From Tenacibaculum holothuriorum (GTDB taxonomy: Bacteria; Bacteroidota; Bacteroidia; Flavobacteriales; Flavobacteriaceae): 64,000 nucleotides of DNA. The notes beneath the pieces were generated by a model. That model saw nothing but the letters and a program-made list of their open reading frames with translations. It searched no databases and was not told the DNA's origin. Shown piece after piece: positions 34,726 through 42,063 of the stretch (positions are counted from its first letter, which is position 1; every line of letters begins with the position of its first letter). A program made the translations under genes and the position numbers. The stretch lies in NCBI RefSeq assembly GCF_002120225.1, contig NZ_LAPZ01000011.1, forward strand, positions 89,238-153,237, given 5' to 3'.

Positions 34726-35094
34726 ATGAGCAAACAATTAACAAAGGCAGAGGAACAAATAATGCAGGTTTTATGGAGGTTAAATAAAGCATCTGTAAAA
34801 GAAGTGATTGAAAAATTACCAGTGCCAAAACCAGCATATAATACTGTTTCTACAATTATAAGGATTTTAGAAACTAAAGAATTTGTTGGGCATGAACCTA
34901 AAGGAAGAGGTTATGTGTATTATCCTTTAATAGCAAAAGAAGATTATAGTAATCAAAGTATACACAAATTAATGAATGGATATTTTGGCGGATCGTTTAA
35001 AAGTATGGTATCCTTTTTTATGAAAGAAAATAAAATGGATATCACTGAACTTGAAAGTGTTTTGAAAGAAGTAAATAAAAACAAGAAATCATGA
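34726..35094 (+). CDS. BlaI/MecI/CopY-family transcriptional repressor
   Basis: 122-residue winged-helix repressor: MSKQLTKAEEQIMQVLWRLNKASVKEVIEKL, recognition region KPAYNTVSTIIRILETKEFV and the wing GRGYVYYPLI, followed by a C-terminal dimerisation helix bundle. In the Bla/Mec system the repressor is inactivated through the cognate M56 membrane protease; the next gene encodes that protease and overlaps by 4 bases (ATGA). A palindromic operator candidate sits in its own promoter, suggesting autoregulation. The Bacteroidota versions are mostly not linked to beta-lactamases, and none is present here. Confidence 0.93.
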   Translation: MSKQLTKAEEQIMQVLWRLNKASVKEVIEKLPVPKPAYNTVSTIIRILETKEFVGHEPKGRGYVYYPLIAKEDYSNQSIHKLMNGYFGGSFKSMVSFFMKENKMDITELESVLKEVNKNKKS

Positions 35095-36650
35095 TAAACT
35101 ATATTATTCAAGTTATACTATTTCAAGTACTGTTTTTAGCGGTGTATGATTTCTTTTTAAGTAAAGAAACTTTTTTTACAAAAAACCGGTGGTATTTATT
35201 GAGCACAGCAGTAATGTCATTTTTGTTACCGTTAATTAAAATACCGAGGTTGCAAAAAGCTGTTCCTGCTGAATATACTATTTGGTTGCCAGAAGTAGTC
35301 TTATCCCCTCAAAAAGTAATTGAAAAAGCAGCATGGTACCAATCTATAGATTACTTAGATGTATTGTTTTACCTAGGATGTTTATTGTTTCTTATAGTTT
35401 TTATAATCAAACTGATAAAGATAGTTAGACTAATTAGTGTAAATAAAGTTGAGCAAAAGCAACGTTATAAACTTGTATTGCTTTCTAAGAATTCAAAAGC
35501 ATTCTCATTTTTCAATTATATCTTTTTAGGTGAGGGAATTGCAAAAGAAAAAAGAGAAAAAATTATAAAACATGAGTTGGTACATAGTGAACAAAAGCAC
35601 TCATTTGATTTACTATTTTTTGAACTACTAAAAATAGTAATGTGGTTTAATCCGATGGTGTATGTGTATCAAAATAGAATTTCGTTAGTCCATGAATATA
35701 TTTCTGATGAAGTGGTGAGTAAATCAACTCCAAAAGAAAACTATATAAACAATTTACTCTCCGATGTTTTTCAGGTAGAGAGTATTTCATTCATTAATCA
35801 ATTTTATAAACATTCATTAATCAAAAAACGAATTATTATGATGACTAAAAACAAATCAAAACAAATTAAACAGCTTAAATATTTGCTGTTAATTCCACTA
35901 TTGGGAAGTATGCTATTTTATACTTCGTGTAATGATGAAAAATCTGAACAAATAGCGATTAAAAAGGAACAGATGACAAGGTATATAGAAACTAAAGAAG
36001 GTTTAAAATCATCGGTAACAGAGAAAGAAACATATATGGATACTTTTTTTGGATTTGGAGATGCTGAAAAATATAAAGAAGTGCCTTATGAAGACTTGAC
36101 AAAACAAGAGAAGGAAGAATATGATAATAAAAAAAGTAAATTTGAAAGTATTGCTGGAAAAAATTATTCTGGAAAGAGTTTATTTAAAGTCAAAGTTTTA
36201 AAAATGCCCAATGGTAGAAATGCAATAAGTTTGATTGCTGACTCTGAGCAAATAAAAAGTTTGTCAAAAGATAAAACAAGTAGCGAAATTCAAGAAGTAG
36301 TTGAAGATGTACCATTTGCAATTATAGATAAGGTTCCAACTTTCCCCGGTTGTCCAGAAGGGGACAAGACATGTTTTAATAAAAGTATGCAACGTTTTGT
36401 AGCTGAAAACTTTAATATTAATGTAGCAAATGAATTAGGTTTACCATCTGGAAAAAAACGAATTTATCTTCAGTTTAAAATAGGCAAAAATGGTGTTGTA
36501 AAAGACATTAAAGCAAGAGCTCCTCACCCAGAATTAAAATTAGAGGCAATAAGGATAGCAAAAAAGCTACCAAAAATGTTACCAGGAGAAAAAGACGGAA
36601 AAAAAGTAAATGTAGGTTACACGTTACCGATTACTTTTAATATTCAATAG
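35091..36650 (+). CDS. BlaR1-like M56 membrane metallopeptidase with TonB-like C-terminal domain
   Basis: 519 residues. Helices at about 1-20, 35-50 and 88-112; zinc-protease motif HELVH at 161-165 within a long cytoplasmic segment; a last helix at about 263-280 ending in YTSC. The periplasmic part ends in a TonB C-terminal-like domain (about 415-519: VPTFPGCPEGDKTCF..., then QFKIGKNGVVKDIKARAPHP). It replaces the penicillin-binding sensor domain of true BlaR1, so the signal is not a beta-lactam by default. It is translationally coupled to the BlaI gene. Signal and regulon unknown. Confidence 0.9.
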   Translation: MINYIIQVILFQVLFLAVYDFFLSKETFFTKNRWYLLSTAVMSFLLPLIKIPRLQKAVPAEYTIWLPEVVLSPQKVIEKAAWYQSIDYLDVLFYLGCLLFLIVFIIKLIKIVRLISVNKVEQKQRYKLVLLSKNSKAFSFFNYIFLGEGIAKEKREKIIKHELVHSEQKHSFDLLFFELLKIVMWFNPMVYVYQNRISLVHEYISDEVVSKSTPKENYINNLLSDVFQVESISFINQFYKHSLIKKRIIMMTKNKSKQIKQLKYLLLIPLLGSMLFYTSCNDEKSEQIAIKKEQMTRYIETKEGLKSSVTEKETYMDTFFGFGDAEKYKEVPYEDLTKQEKEEYDNKKSKFESIAGKNYSGKSLFKVKVLKMPNGRNAISLIADSEQIKSLSKDKTSSEIQEVVEDVPFAIIDKVPTFPGCPEGDKTCFNKSMQRFVAENFNINVANELGLPSGKKRIYLQFKIGKNGVVKDIKARAPHPELKLEAIRIAKKLPKMLPGEKDGKKVNVGYTLPITFNIQ

Positions 36651-36656
36651 AAATAA

Positions 36657-37910
36657 ATGAAAAAGAAAATAATATTAGTAGTTAGTATTTTGTTATTTGT
36701 AAAAGTAGAAGCACAAACTTCTACTTTTACTTCTATAGATAGTTTAGTTTTTAGAGGTAGATATAAACAAGCTTTAGGTTTACTGAAATCACAGCCAGAA
36801 TCATTTCATAATTTATATAAAACAGCGAGAATTTATGATGCATTAGATAATTATAAAAAAGCTGCAAAGAATTATGCAAAAGCAATAACCTATAAACAAG
36901 ATTATGCTACGAAACTTAAGTTGGCGACTATATATAAAAAACAAGGAGCTAATAAGAAAGCAATTGACTTATATGAATCAATCATAAATAATGACGTTGA
37001 TAATTTATTAGTAAAATACCAATTAGGTAAACTTTATTTAAAAACACATCAGTTAAAGAAAGCGAAAACAATTTTTAAAGAACTCATTAAAAGCGATTCT
37101 CAAAATGCTAATTACTCATATCAATTGGGTAATGTATATGCTCTTTTCAAAAAAAGAAACTTAAAAATTAATAGTTATTTAGATGCCTATAAGAAAGATA
37201 AAGAGCATTTAAAATCTATACATCAATTAGCAAAAAGTTTCACAAAATTACGAGATAAAGATTCAGCAAGAATATTTATTAATAGAGGTTTAGAGGTAAG
37301 TCCAAACCATTTTGAACTCAATAAACTTAAAGTAAACCGATTGTATTTAGATAAAAAATATTCAAAAGCTATTCAAAGATTAAAGAAGTTAGATACGTTA
37401 AAGCCAAAAGAGTTTTACGTTCAAAAAATGTTAGGTAGAAGCTTTTTTCAACTAAAGAAATTAGATAGTGCTAAAAAGTATTTTAATAAAGCTTTTAAGT
37501 TAGATAAATCGGATCATAAATCATTAGAATACTTAGGAGATATTGCGGTTGAAAAGAAGAATTATAGAGAGGCGGAGTACCGTTATTTATGGTCAATTTA
37601 TACAGGTAGAGAACCAAGAGATAAAGGTTTTTACGGAATGGGACGTGTTAATTTAGAAACAGGAAAGAAGAAATTAGCAATCCGATTTTTTAAAGATGCA
37701 ATTGAAGAAAATGGTAAGAATTACCGAGCCTTATATCAATTGGCAACTACCAGTGATGATTATTATCAAGACAAAAAGATTGCTTTTAAACATTATCAGA
37801 AATATTTAGAAAAGTTTGAAAAGAAAGACTCTATTTTAACCGATCATGTTAAAACAAGAATTAAAGACATTAAAAAGCTATACTTCTTAAAAGGAGAAGT
37901 TTTAGAATAA
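36657..37910 (+). CDS. Secreted tetratricopeptide-repeat protein
   Basis: 417 residues: signal peptide (1-19, ending VEAQ) and about ten TPR units covering nearly the whole chain (for example DNYKKAAKNYAKAITYKQDY, LKKAKTIFKELIKSDSQ, LDSAKKYFNKAFKLDKSD, KKLAIRFFKDAIEENGKNY). Probably a periplasmic scaffold. It starts six bases after the M56 gene, so it belongs to the BlaI-regulated unit; it may be part of the response or a partner of the membrane protease. No enzyme motif is visible. Confidence 0.85.
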   Translation: MKKKIILVVSILLFVKVEAQTSTFTSIDSLVFRGRYKQALGLLKSQPESFHNLYKTARIYDALDNYKKAAKNYAKAITYKQDYATKLKLATIYKKQGANKKAIDLYESIINNDVDNLLVKYQLGKLYLKTHQLKKAKTIFKELIKSDSQNANYSYQLGNVYALFKKRNLKINSYLDAYKKDKEHLKSIHQLAKSFTKLRDKDSARIFINRGLEVSPNHFELNKLKVNRLYLDKKYSKAIQRLKKLDTLKPKEFYVQKMLGRSFFQLKKLDSAKKYFNKAFKLDKSDHKSLEYLGDIAVEKKNYREAEYRYLWSIYTGREPRDKGFYGMGRVNLETGKKKLAIRFFKDAIEENGKNYRALYQLATTSDDYYQDKKIAFKHYQKYLEKFEKKDSILTDHVKTRIKDIKKLYFLKGEVLE

Positions 37911-37950
37911 AACTAAATTTCGTATTTTCATCTAAAAATCAGTTAGATAG

Positions 37951-38445
37951 ATGAAAGTACGTTTTTTAATATTCATAATTTTAATAACTACTTCTTCGTG
38001 CGATAAATTTTCTTCTTCAAAAAAGAAAGCTAAACCTGAATTAACTACTATAATTGATTTTTCTAAAGTCGATATTTCTCCTACTTTCTATAGATGTAAA
38101 GATTATGAAAATGTTCAAAAAATTAAGTGTTTTAGAGATGGCATTTATAAAAGAATAAATAGGGTATTACAATCAAAAGAATTACAAATATTAGATGAAT
38201 CTATTAATGAGAAAATAGAAGTAAGGCTATTGATAAGCAATCAAGGAAAAGTATCTATAAAAGACATTAATGCTTCAGAATTTATATTAGAAGCTATACC
38301 TAGTATAGATAGTCTTTTACATATAGCTGTAAAAAGAATTCCAGTACTACACCCAGCATATAAAAAAGATATTCCAGTTGCTACAGAATATATGTTACCT
38401 ATAACAATAACAACAGCGGAACAAGAAAAAGGAATAGGAAACTAA
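37951..38445 (+). CDS. Lipoprotein related to the M56 protein's C-terminal domain
   Basis: 164 residues with a lipoprotein signal (MKVRFLIFIILITTSSC, Cys 17). The mature part aligns by eye with the C-terminal domain of the M56 protein 1.3 kb upstream: SPTFYRC...KCFRDGIYKRINRVL against VPTFPGC...TCFNKSMQRFVAENF, and a shared ending of the form Y-x-L-P-I-T. It is therefore probably a free-standing TonB-C-terminal-like domain anchored in a membrane. The last 47 bases overlap the convergent Coq4-like gene. Function unknown; likely part of the same signalling unit. Confidence 0.7.
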   Translation: MKVRFLIFIILITTSSCDKFSSSKKKAKPELTTIIDFSKVDISPTFYRCKDYENVQKIKCFRDGIYKRINRVLQSKELQILDESINEKIEVRLLISNQGKVSIKDINASEFILEAIPSIDSLLHIAVKRIPVLHPAYKKDIPVATEYMLPITITTAEQEKGIGN

Positions 38446-38920
38446 ATAAGCTTAAAATTCCCCAAAATATAAAATCAATCCAACAGAAAGAATCTTTTTT
38501 AGAAAGTAAATCAAAGACTTCTTTTTTTGTTAAGCTTAATAGCTCTTCTTTGGATAATGTTATTTCTAATAGATTTTTAGATTTTGATCCTGCTTTATAA
38601 CCTTTCAAAACATCTTTCGGATAATTTAACAATGAAAATCCCATTGCCCACAAGCTCATAAAACCAATAGGTAAATGTTTCCACATTCCCGATGAAATTT
38701 CATAACCTGCTATGAATGCTTCACCTTTCCAAGAAGTGTCACAATTATATAAAATATGTTGTATATCGTGAATATGAATTACATCTTTTCTAAATTGGGA
38801 ATTAGGGATTTTTATAGAAAATAATTTAAACTTTAAATCAAAATATTTTTCATTAAAACCACCATCATTGGCGAAATTATTGTCTTTATAAAACTGTTGT
38901 AGTTCTTTTGAAATAGTCAT
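38399..38920 (-). CDS. Coq4-like protein with C-terminal membrane helix
   Basis: 173 residues from the ATG at 38920, which I prefer over the one at 38983 because the leader AACTACAAC and the soluble start MTISKELQQF are typical. It contains H51-D52-I-Q-H55 followed by 11 residues and E67, exactly the HDxxH(x)11E metal-binding motif of Coq4 (PF05019), then GMWKHLPIGFMSLWAMG and YPKDVLKGYKAGSKSKN, as in Coq4. A very hydrophobic C-terminal segment (about 145-173) should anchor it. Coq4 acts in ubiquinone synthesis; flavobacteria are generally menaquinone organisms, so the role here is open. Last gene of a GH3-Crp-Coq4-like run. Confidence 0.75.
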   Translation of the reverse strand: MTISKELQQFYKDNNFANDGGFNEKYFDLKFKLFSIKIPNSQFRKDVIHIHDIQHILYNCDTSWKGEAFIAGYEISSGMWKHLPIGFMSLWAMGFSLLNYPKDVLKGYKAGSKSKNLLEITLSKEELLSLTKKEVFDLLSKKDSFCWIDFIFWGILSLFSFLFLFLVPLLLLL

Positions 38921-38988
38921 GTTGTAGTTGTTTATACTACAAAGATATTTTTTGTTTAAATGGTAAATCTTGACAATTGTCAAGAAAA

Positions 38989-39549
38989 CTATTTCCCTCG
39001 AATTCTACTAAAAGTTTCTGGAGTCATTCCTAAAAAAGAAGCGATATGTTTTGCAGATACTCGTTGAAATAAATATGGCTTTTTTTGTAGCAGAATTTCA
39101 TAACGCTCGTGTGCAGAATGTAATTGTAAATCATCAATACGTTCTACTAATTCAATATAAATTTGTTGCATAAACAGTCTCCCAAAATGTTCAAACTTCG
39201 GGTTTTGTTCAAAAAGTTGTTCCATATCATTTATATGAACAGCAAAAACTTCTAAGTCTTCTAAAGCCTCAATATTGTATTTGCTTTTTTTGCGTTGAAT
39301 CAAACTATCAATCGTAGTAATACTTTCTTGTTCTACTGAAAAATGAACCGTAATATCTTTGTCTTCTTTGTAGTAAAAGACTCTTGCTAAACCAGAAGTT
39401 ATAATGTAAAAATGATTGCAAATAGTTCCAGCTTCATGAAGTATATGATGTTTAGGGAATTTTTTATACTCCATTACTTGTTGCAACGCTTCATAAAATT
39501 CAGGATTTTGAAGAAGTAAAGCAGCATTAAAAGTATCGTTATTTTGCAT
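38989..39549 (-). CDS. Crp/Fnr-family transcriptional regulator
   Basis: 186 residues: cyclic-nucleotide-binding-like beta-barrel (about 25-120; FPKHHILHEAGTICNHFYIITSGLARVFY) and a C-terminal helix-turn-helix (VSAKHIASFLGMTPETFSRIRGK). The effector-binding Arg-Ser phosphate cassette of E. coli Crp is not evident, as is usual for this short flavobacterial group, so the ligand is unknown. It starts 8 bases after the GH3 gene, and the Coq4-like gene follows at 68 bases. Confidence 0.87.
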   Translation of the reverse strand: MQNNDTFNAALLLQNPEFYEALQQVMEYKKFPKHHILHEAGTICNHFYIITSGLARVFYYKEDKDITVHFSVEQESITTIDSLIQRKKSKYNIEALEDLEVFAVHINDMEQLFEQNPKFEHFGRLFMQQIYIELVERIDDLQLHSAHERYEILLQKKPYLFQRVSAKHIASFLGMTPETFSRIRGK

Positions 39550-39557
39550 TTTAGCTT

Positions 39558-41066
39558 TTACAATGTTAAAAGTTCATCTAAAAACCAACGAGAATTTGAT
39601 AAACGAGGTACTTTATGTTGTCCCCCTAATTTACCTTTTGTTTTTAACCAATCGTAAAACAAACCAGTTCTAGCGATGTTTACTTTTGGCATTGCTAATG
39701 TCATATTATTGTAGCGTTTCGCCTCGTAATCAGAGTTGATAGATTTTAAAGCATTGTCTAAAAGTTCGGTAAACAAATCAATATTATCGGGTGCTTTGGT
39801 AAATTCAATAATCCATTCATGAGCACCATTTTTATTAGAGCCCATAAAAATTGGTCCTACTGTATATTCTTTGATAGAAGCCCCAGTTTTTTCACTAGCC
39901 ATTTTTAATGCATCTTCTGCGTTTTCAATAATTAATTCTTCGCCAAACACATTAATAAAATGTTTAGTTCGACCAGTTATTTTTACACGATGAGGTTTGG
40001 TAGAAGTAAACTTTACGGTATCACCAATTAAATAGCGCCATAAACCACCATTCGTTGTAATTACAATAGCGTAGTTAACATCTTTTTTAACTTCTGATAA
40101 TGGAATTGCAGTTGAATTCTCTCTATCATATTGATCCATAGGAATGAATTCATAGAAGATTCCATAATCGAGCATTAATAATAATTCATCAGAATTGTTT
40201 TTGTCTTGAATCGCAAAAAAACCTTCAGATGCATTATAGGTTTCATAGTATTTAAAATTGTCTTTTGGAATAAGCTTTTTGTATTGCTCACGGTATGGGT
40301 TAAAGTTTACACCCCCATGAAAGTATACTTCTAAATTAGGCCATACTTCAAGAATATTATCTTTTCCTGTCTTTTCTAAAACTCTGTTTAATAAAACCAA
40401 CATCCATGACGGAACACCTGCTAAACTTGTAATATTTTCATTAATAGTTTCATCAATAATGGCTTCCATTTTGGTTTCCCATTCGCCCATTAATGCAACT
40501 TCAGGTTTAGGAGCCGAACTAAAATCAGCCCAAAAAGGCATGTTTTCAATAATAATTGCTGATAAATCTCCGAAGTAAGAATTATTATCTTCATAAACTG
40601 CAGAACTTCCTCCTAAACGTAAACTTTTACCTGTGAATAATTGTGCTTCGGGATTGTTGTTTATATACATGCACAACATATCTTTTCCCGCTTTAAAATG
40701 GCAATATTCTAAAGCTTCGTCACTTACAGGAATAAACTTGCTTTTTGCATTGGTAGTTCCGCTAGATTTTGCAAACCATTTTATGTGAGTTGGCCAAAAT
40801 ACGTTTTGCTCTCCTTTACGAGTTCTTTCTATTAAAGGTTCTATGCTTTCGTATTTTTGAATAGGAACTTTGCTCGCAAAATCTTTGTAGTTAGTAATGT
40901 TTTTAAAATCGTATTGCTTTCCAAATTCAGTACTCTTAGCAGTATGCACTAATTTTTGTAATAATTCTTCTTGAACATCATTCGGATATTTTAAAAAGAG
41001 CTCCATTTGATGTTTTCGTTTCTTTAAAAACCAAGAAATTATCGAATTTATAAACGGAAATGGCAT
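39558..41066 (-). CDS. GH3 (auxin-responsive promoter) family adenylating enzyme
   Basis: 502 residues of the GH3 family, ANL-type acyl-adenylating enzymes which in plants join amino acids to jasmonate or auxin. Recognisable: IQKYESIEPLIERTRKGEQNVF, phosphate-binding loop FAKSSGTTNAKSKFIPVS (near 107), YNASEGFFAIQD (near 280) and the hinge TGRTKHFINVFGEEL. Bacterial GH3 substrates are not established. Upstream of and probably cotranscribed with a Crp/Fnr gene and a Coq4-like gene. Confidence 0.9.
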   Translation of the reverse strand: MPFPFINSIISWFLKKRKHQMELFLKYPNDVQEELLQKLVHTAKSTEFGKQYDFKNITNYKDFASKVPIQKYESIEPLIERTRKGEQNVFWPTHIKWFAKSSGTTNAKSKFIPVSDEALEYCHFKAGKDMLCMYINNNPEAQLFTGKSLRLGGSSAVYEDNNSYFGDLSAIIIENMPFWADFSSAPKPEVALMGEWETKMEAIIDETINENITSLAGVPSWMLVLLNRVLEKTGKDNILEVWPNLEVYFHGGVNFNPYREQYKKLIPKDNFKYYETYNASEGFFAIQDKNNSDELLLMLDYGIFYEFIPMDQYDRENSTAIPLSEVKKDVNYAIVITTNGGLWRYLIGDTVKFTSTKPHRVKITGRTKHFINVFGEELIIENAEDALKMASEKTGASIKEYTVGPIFMGSNKNGAHEWIIEFTKAPDNIDLFTELLDNALKSINSDYEAKRYNNMTLAMPKVNIARTGLFYDWLKTKGKLGGQHKVPRLSNSRWFLDELLTL

Positions 41067-41156
41067 AGATTTTTTTAAGTTTGTTTTAGCAATTACTATT
41101 CAGTTTAGAAAAAATGTAATGCTAAAATTTTAGCTAAAAGTAATAAATTTTAACAA

Positions 41157-41951
41157 ATGGAATACCAAGGAGTCTTAAAAAAAATGACAACTGAAAACGG
41201 AGATGTAATTCAGTATTATTTAGATATGAATTCTGATTTTTTAAACATGAATCAGTTGTTGAATAAAGAGCTAGAAATTTCATTTGTAACCTATGAATGT
41301 TTGAGTTGCGGAAAAGAAAAACAAATTTATAGACAAGGTTTTTGTAAGAGTTGTTTTTTTGAAAATCCGAATGCTGGTGATTGGATTATGCGTCCTGAAT
41401 TAAGTAAGGCGCATTTAGGAATAGAAGATAGGGATTTAGAATACGAAAAGAAAGCACAGTTACAACCTCATATTGTGTATTTAGCAAATTCTAGTAATGT
41501 AAAAGTTGGGGTGACAAGAAAAAGTCAAGTGCCAACACGTTGGATAGACCAAGGAGCTCATGAAGCCATAGAAATTGTTGAGGTTCCTAATAGGTATTTA
41601 GCAGGAATTACTGAAGTTGCCTTAAAAGAACATGTGGCAGATAAAACCAATTGGAGAAAGATGCTTAAGAACGATATTGAAGAAGAAGATTTAAGCAAAT
41701 GGCAAGAAAGATTAAGAGCTTTTATTCCTGAAGAGGTACAAGAATATTTTATAGAAAACAATAAGGAAACTGAGTTGAATTTTCCTGTAGAAAAGTATCC
41801 TGAAAAACCTAAAAGTTTGAATTTATCTAAAACGCCAACCTATCAAGGAAAGTTAGTAGGGATTAAAGGGCAGTATTTCATTTTTGAAGATCAAACAGTT
41901 TTTAACGTTCGTGCTAATGAAGGTTTGGTGGTAAAGATTGGTGTGGTTTAA
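41157..41951 (+). CDS. DUF2797 zinc-ribbon protein
   Basis: 264 residues. A four-Cys zinc ribbon (ECLSCGKEKQIYRQGFCKSC, about residues 43-62) is followed by HIVYLANSSNVKVGVTRKSQVPTRWIDQGA, the GIY-YIG-like core described for DUF2797, and a C-terminal beta-rich tail that repeats the style of the N-terminus (TYQGKLVGIKGQYFIFEDQTVFN; compare MEYQGVLKKM). Function unknown; a nucleic-acid role is possible. Monocistronic, divergent from the GH3 gene across 90 bases. Confidence 0.83.
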   Translation: MEYQGVLKKMTTENGDVIQYYLDMNSDFLNMNQLLNKELEISFVTYECLSCGKEKQIYRQGFCKSCFFENPNAGDWIMRPELSKAHLGIEDRDLEYEKKAQLQPHIVYLANSSNVKVGVTRKSQVPTRWIDQGAHEAIEIVEVPNRYLAGITEVALKEHVADKTNWRKMLKNDIEEEDLSKWQERLRAFIPEEVQEYFIENNKETELNFPVEKYPEKPKSLNLSKTPTYQGKLVGIKGQYFIFEDQTVFNVRANEGLVVKIGVV

Positions 41952-41969
41952 AAAAGAATAATCATTACG

Positions 41970-42013
41970 AAGAGTTTTAAATAGAGAGATTGCTTCACTT
42001 TGTACGCAATGAC
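41970..42013. repeat. Degenerate dispersed palindromic repeat
   Basis: The right part, GATTGC-TTCACTTTGTAC-GCAATGAC (41988-42013), matches on the minus strand the intergenic repeat pattern GTCATTGCG...GAAGCAATC found in many bacteria; the left part (ATCATTACGAAGAG) looks like a decayed inverted copy. Between a gene end and a terminator. Confidence 0.5.
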
Positions 42014-42028
42014 GTTTAGTAAATAATA

Positions 42029-42060
42029 AAAAAAGCAGATTCTTAAGAATCTGCTTTTTT
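42029..42060. terminator. Bidirectional terminator, 32-bp perfect palindrome
   Basis: Core GCAGATTCTTAAGAATCTGC flanked by A6 and T6. Serves the DUF2797 gene and the convergent protease gene. Confidence 0.88.
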
Positions 42061-42063
42061 ATT

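Noticed and set aside
35091..36650. True beta-lactam sensor BlaR1
   Set aside because: The penicillin-binding sensor domain is absent and replaced by a TonB-like domain; no beta-lactamase gene is nearby.
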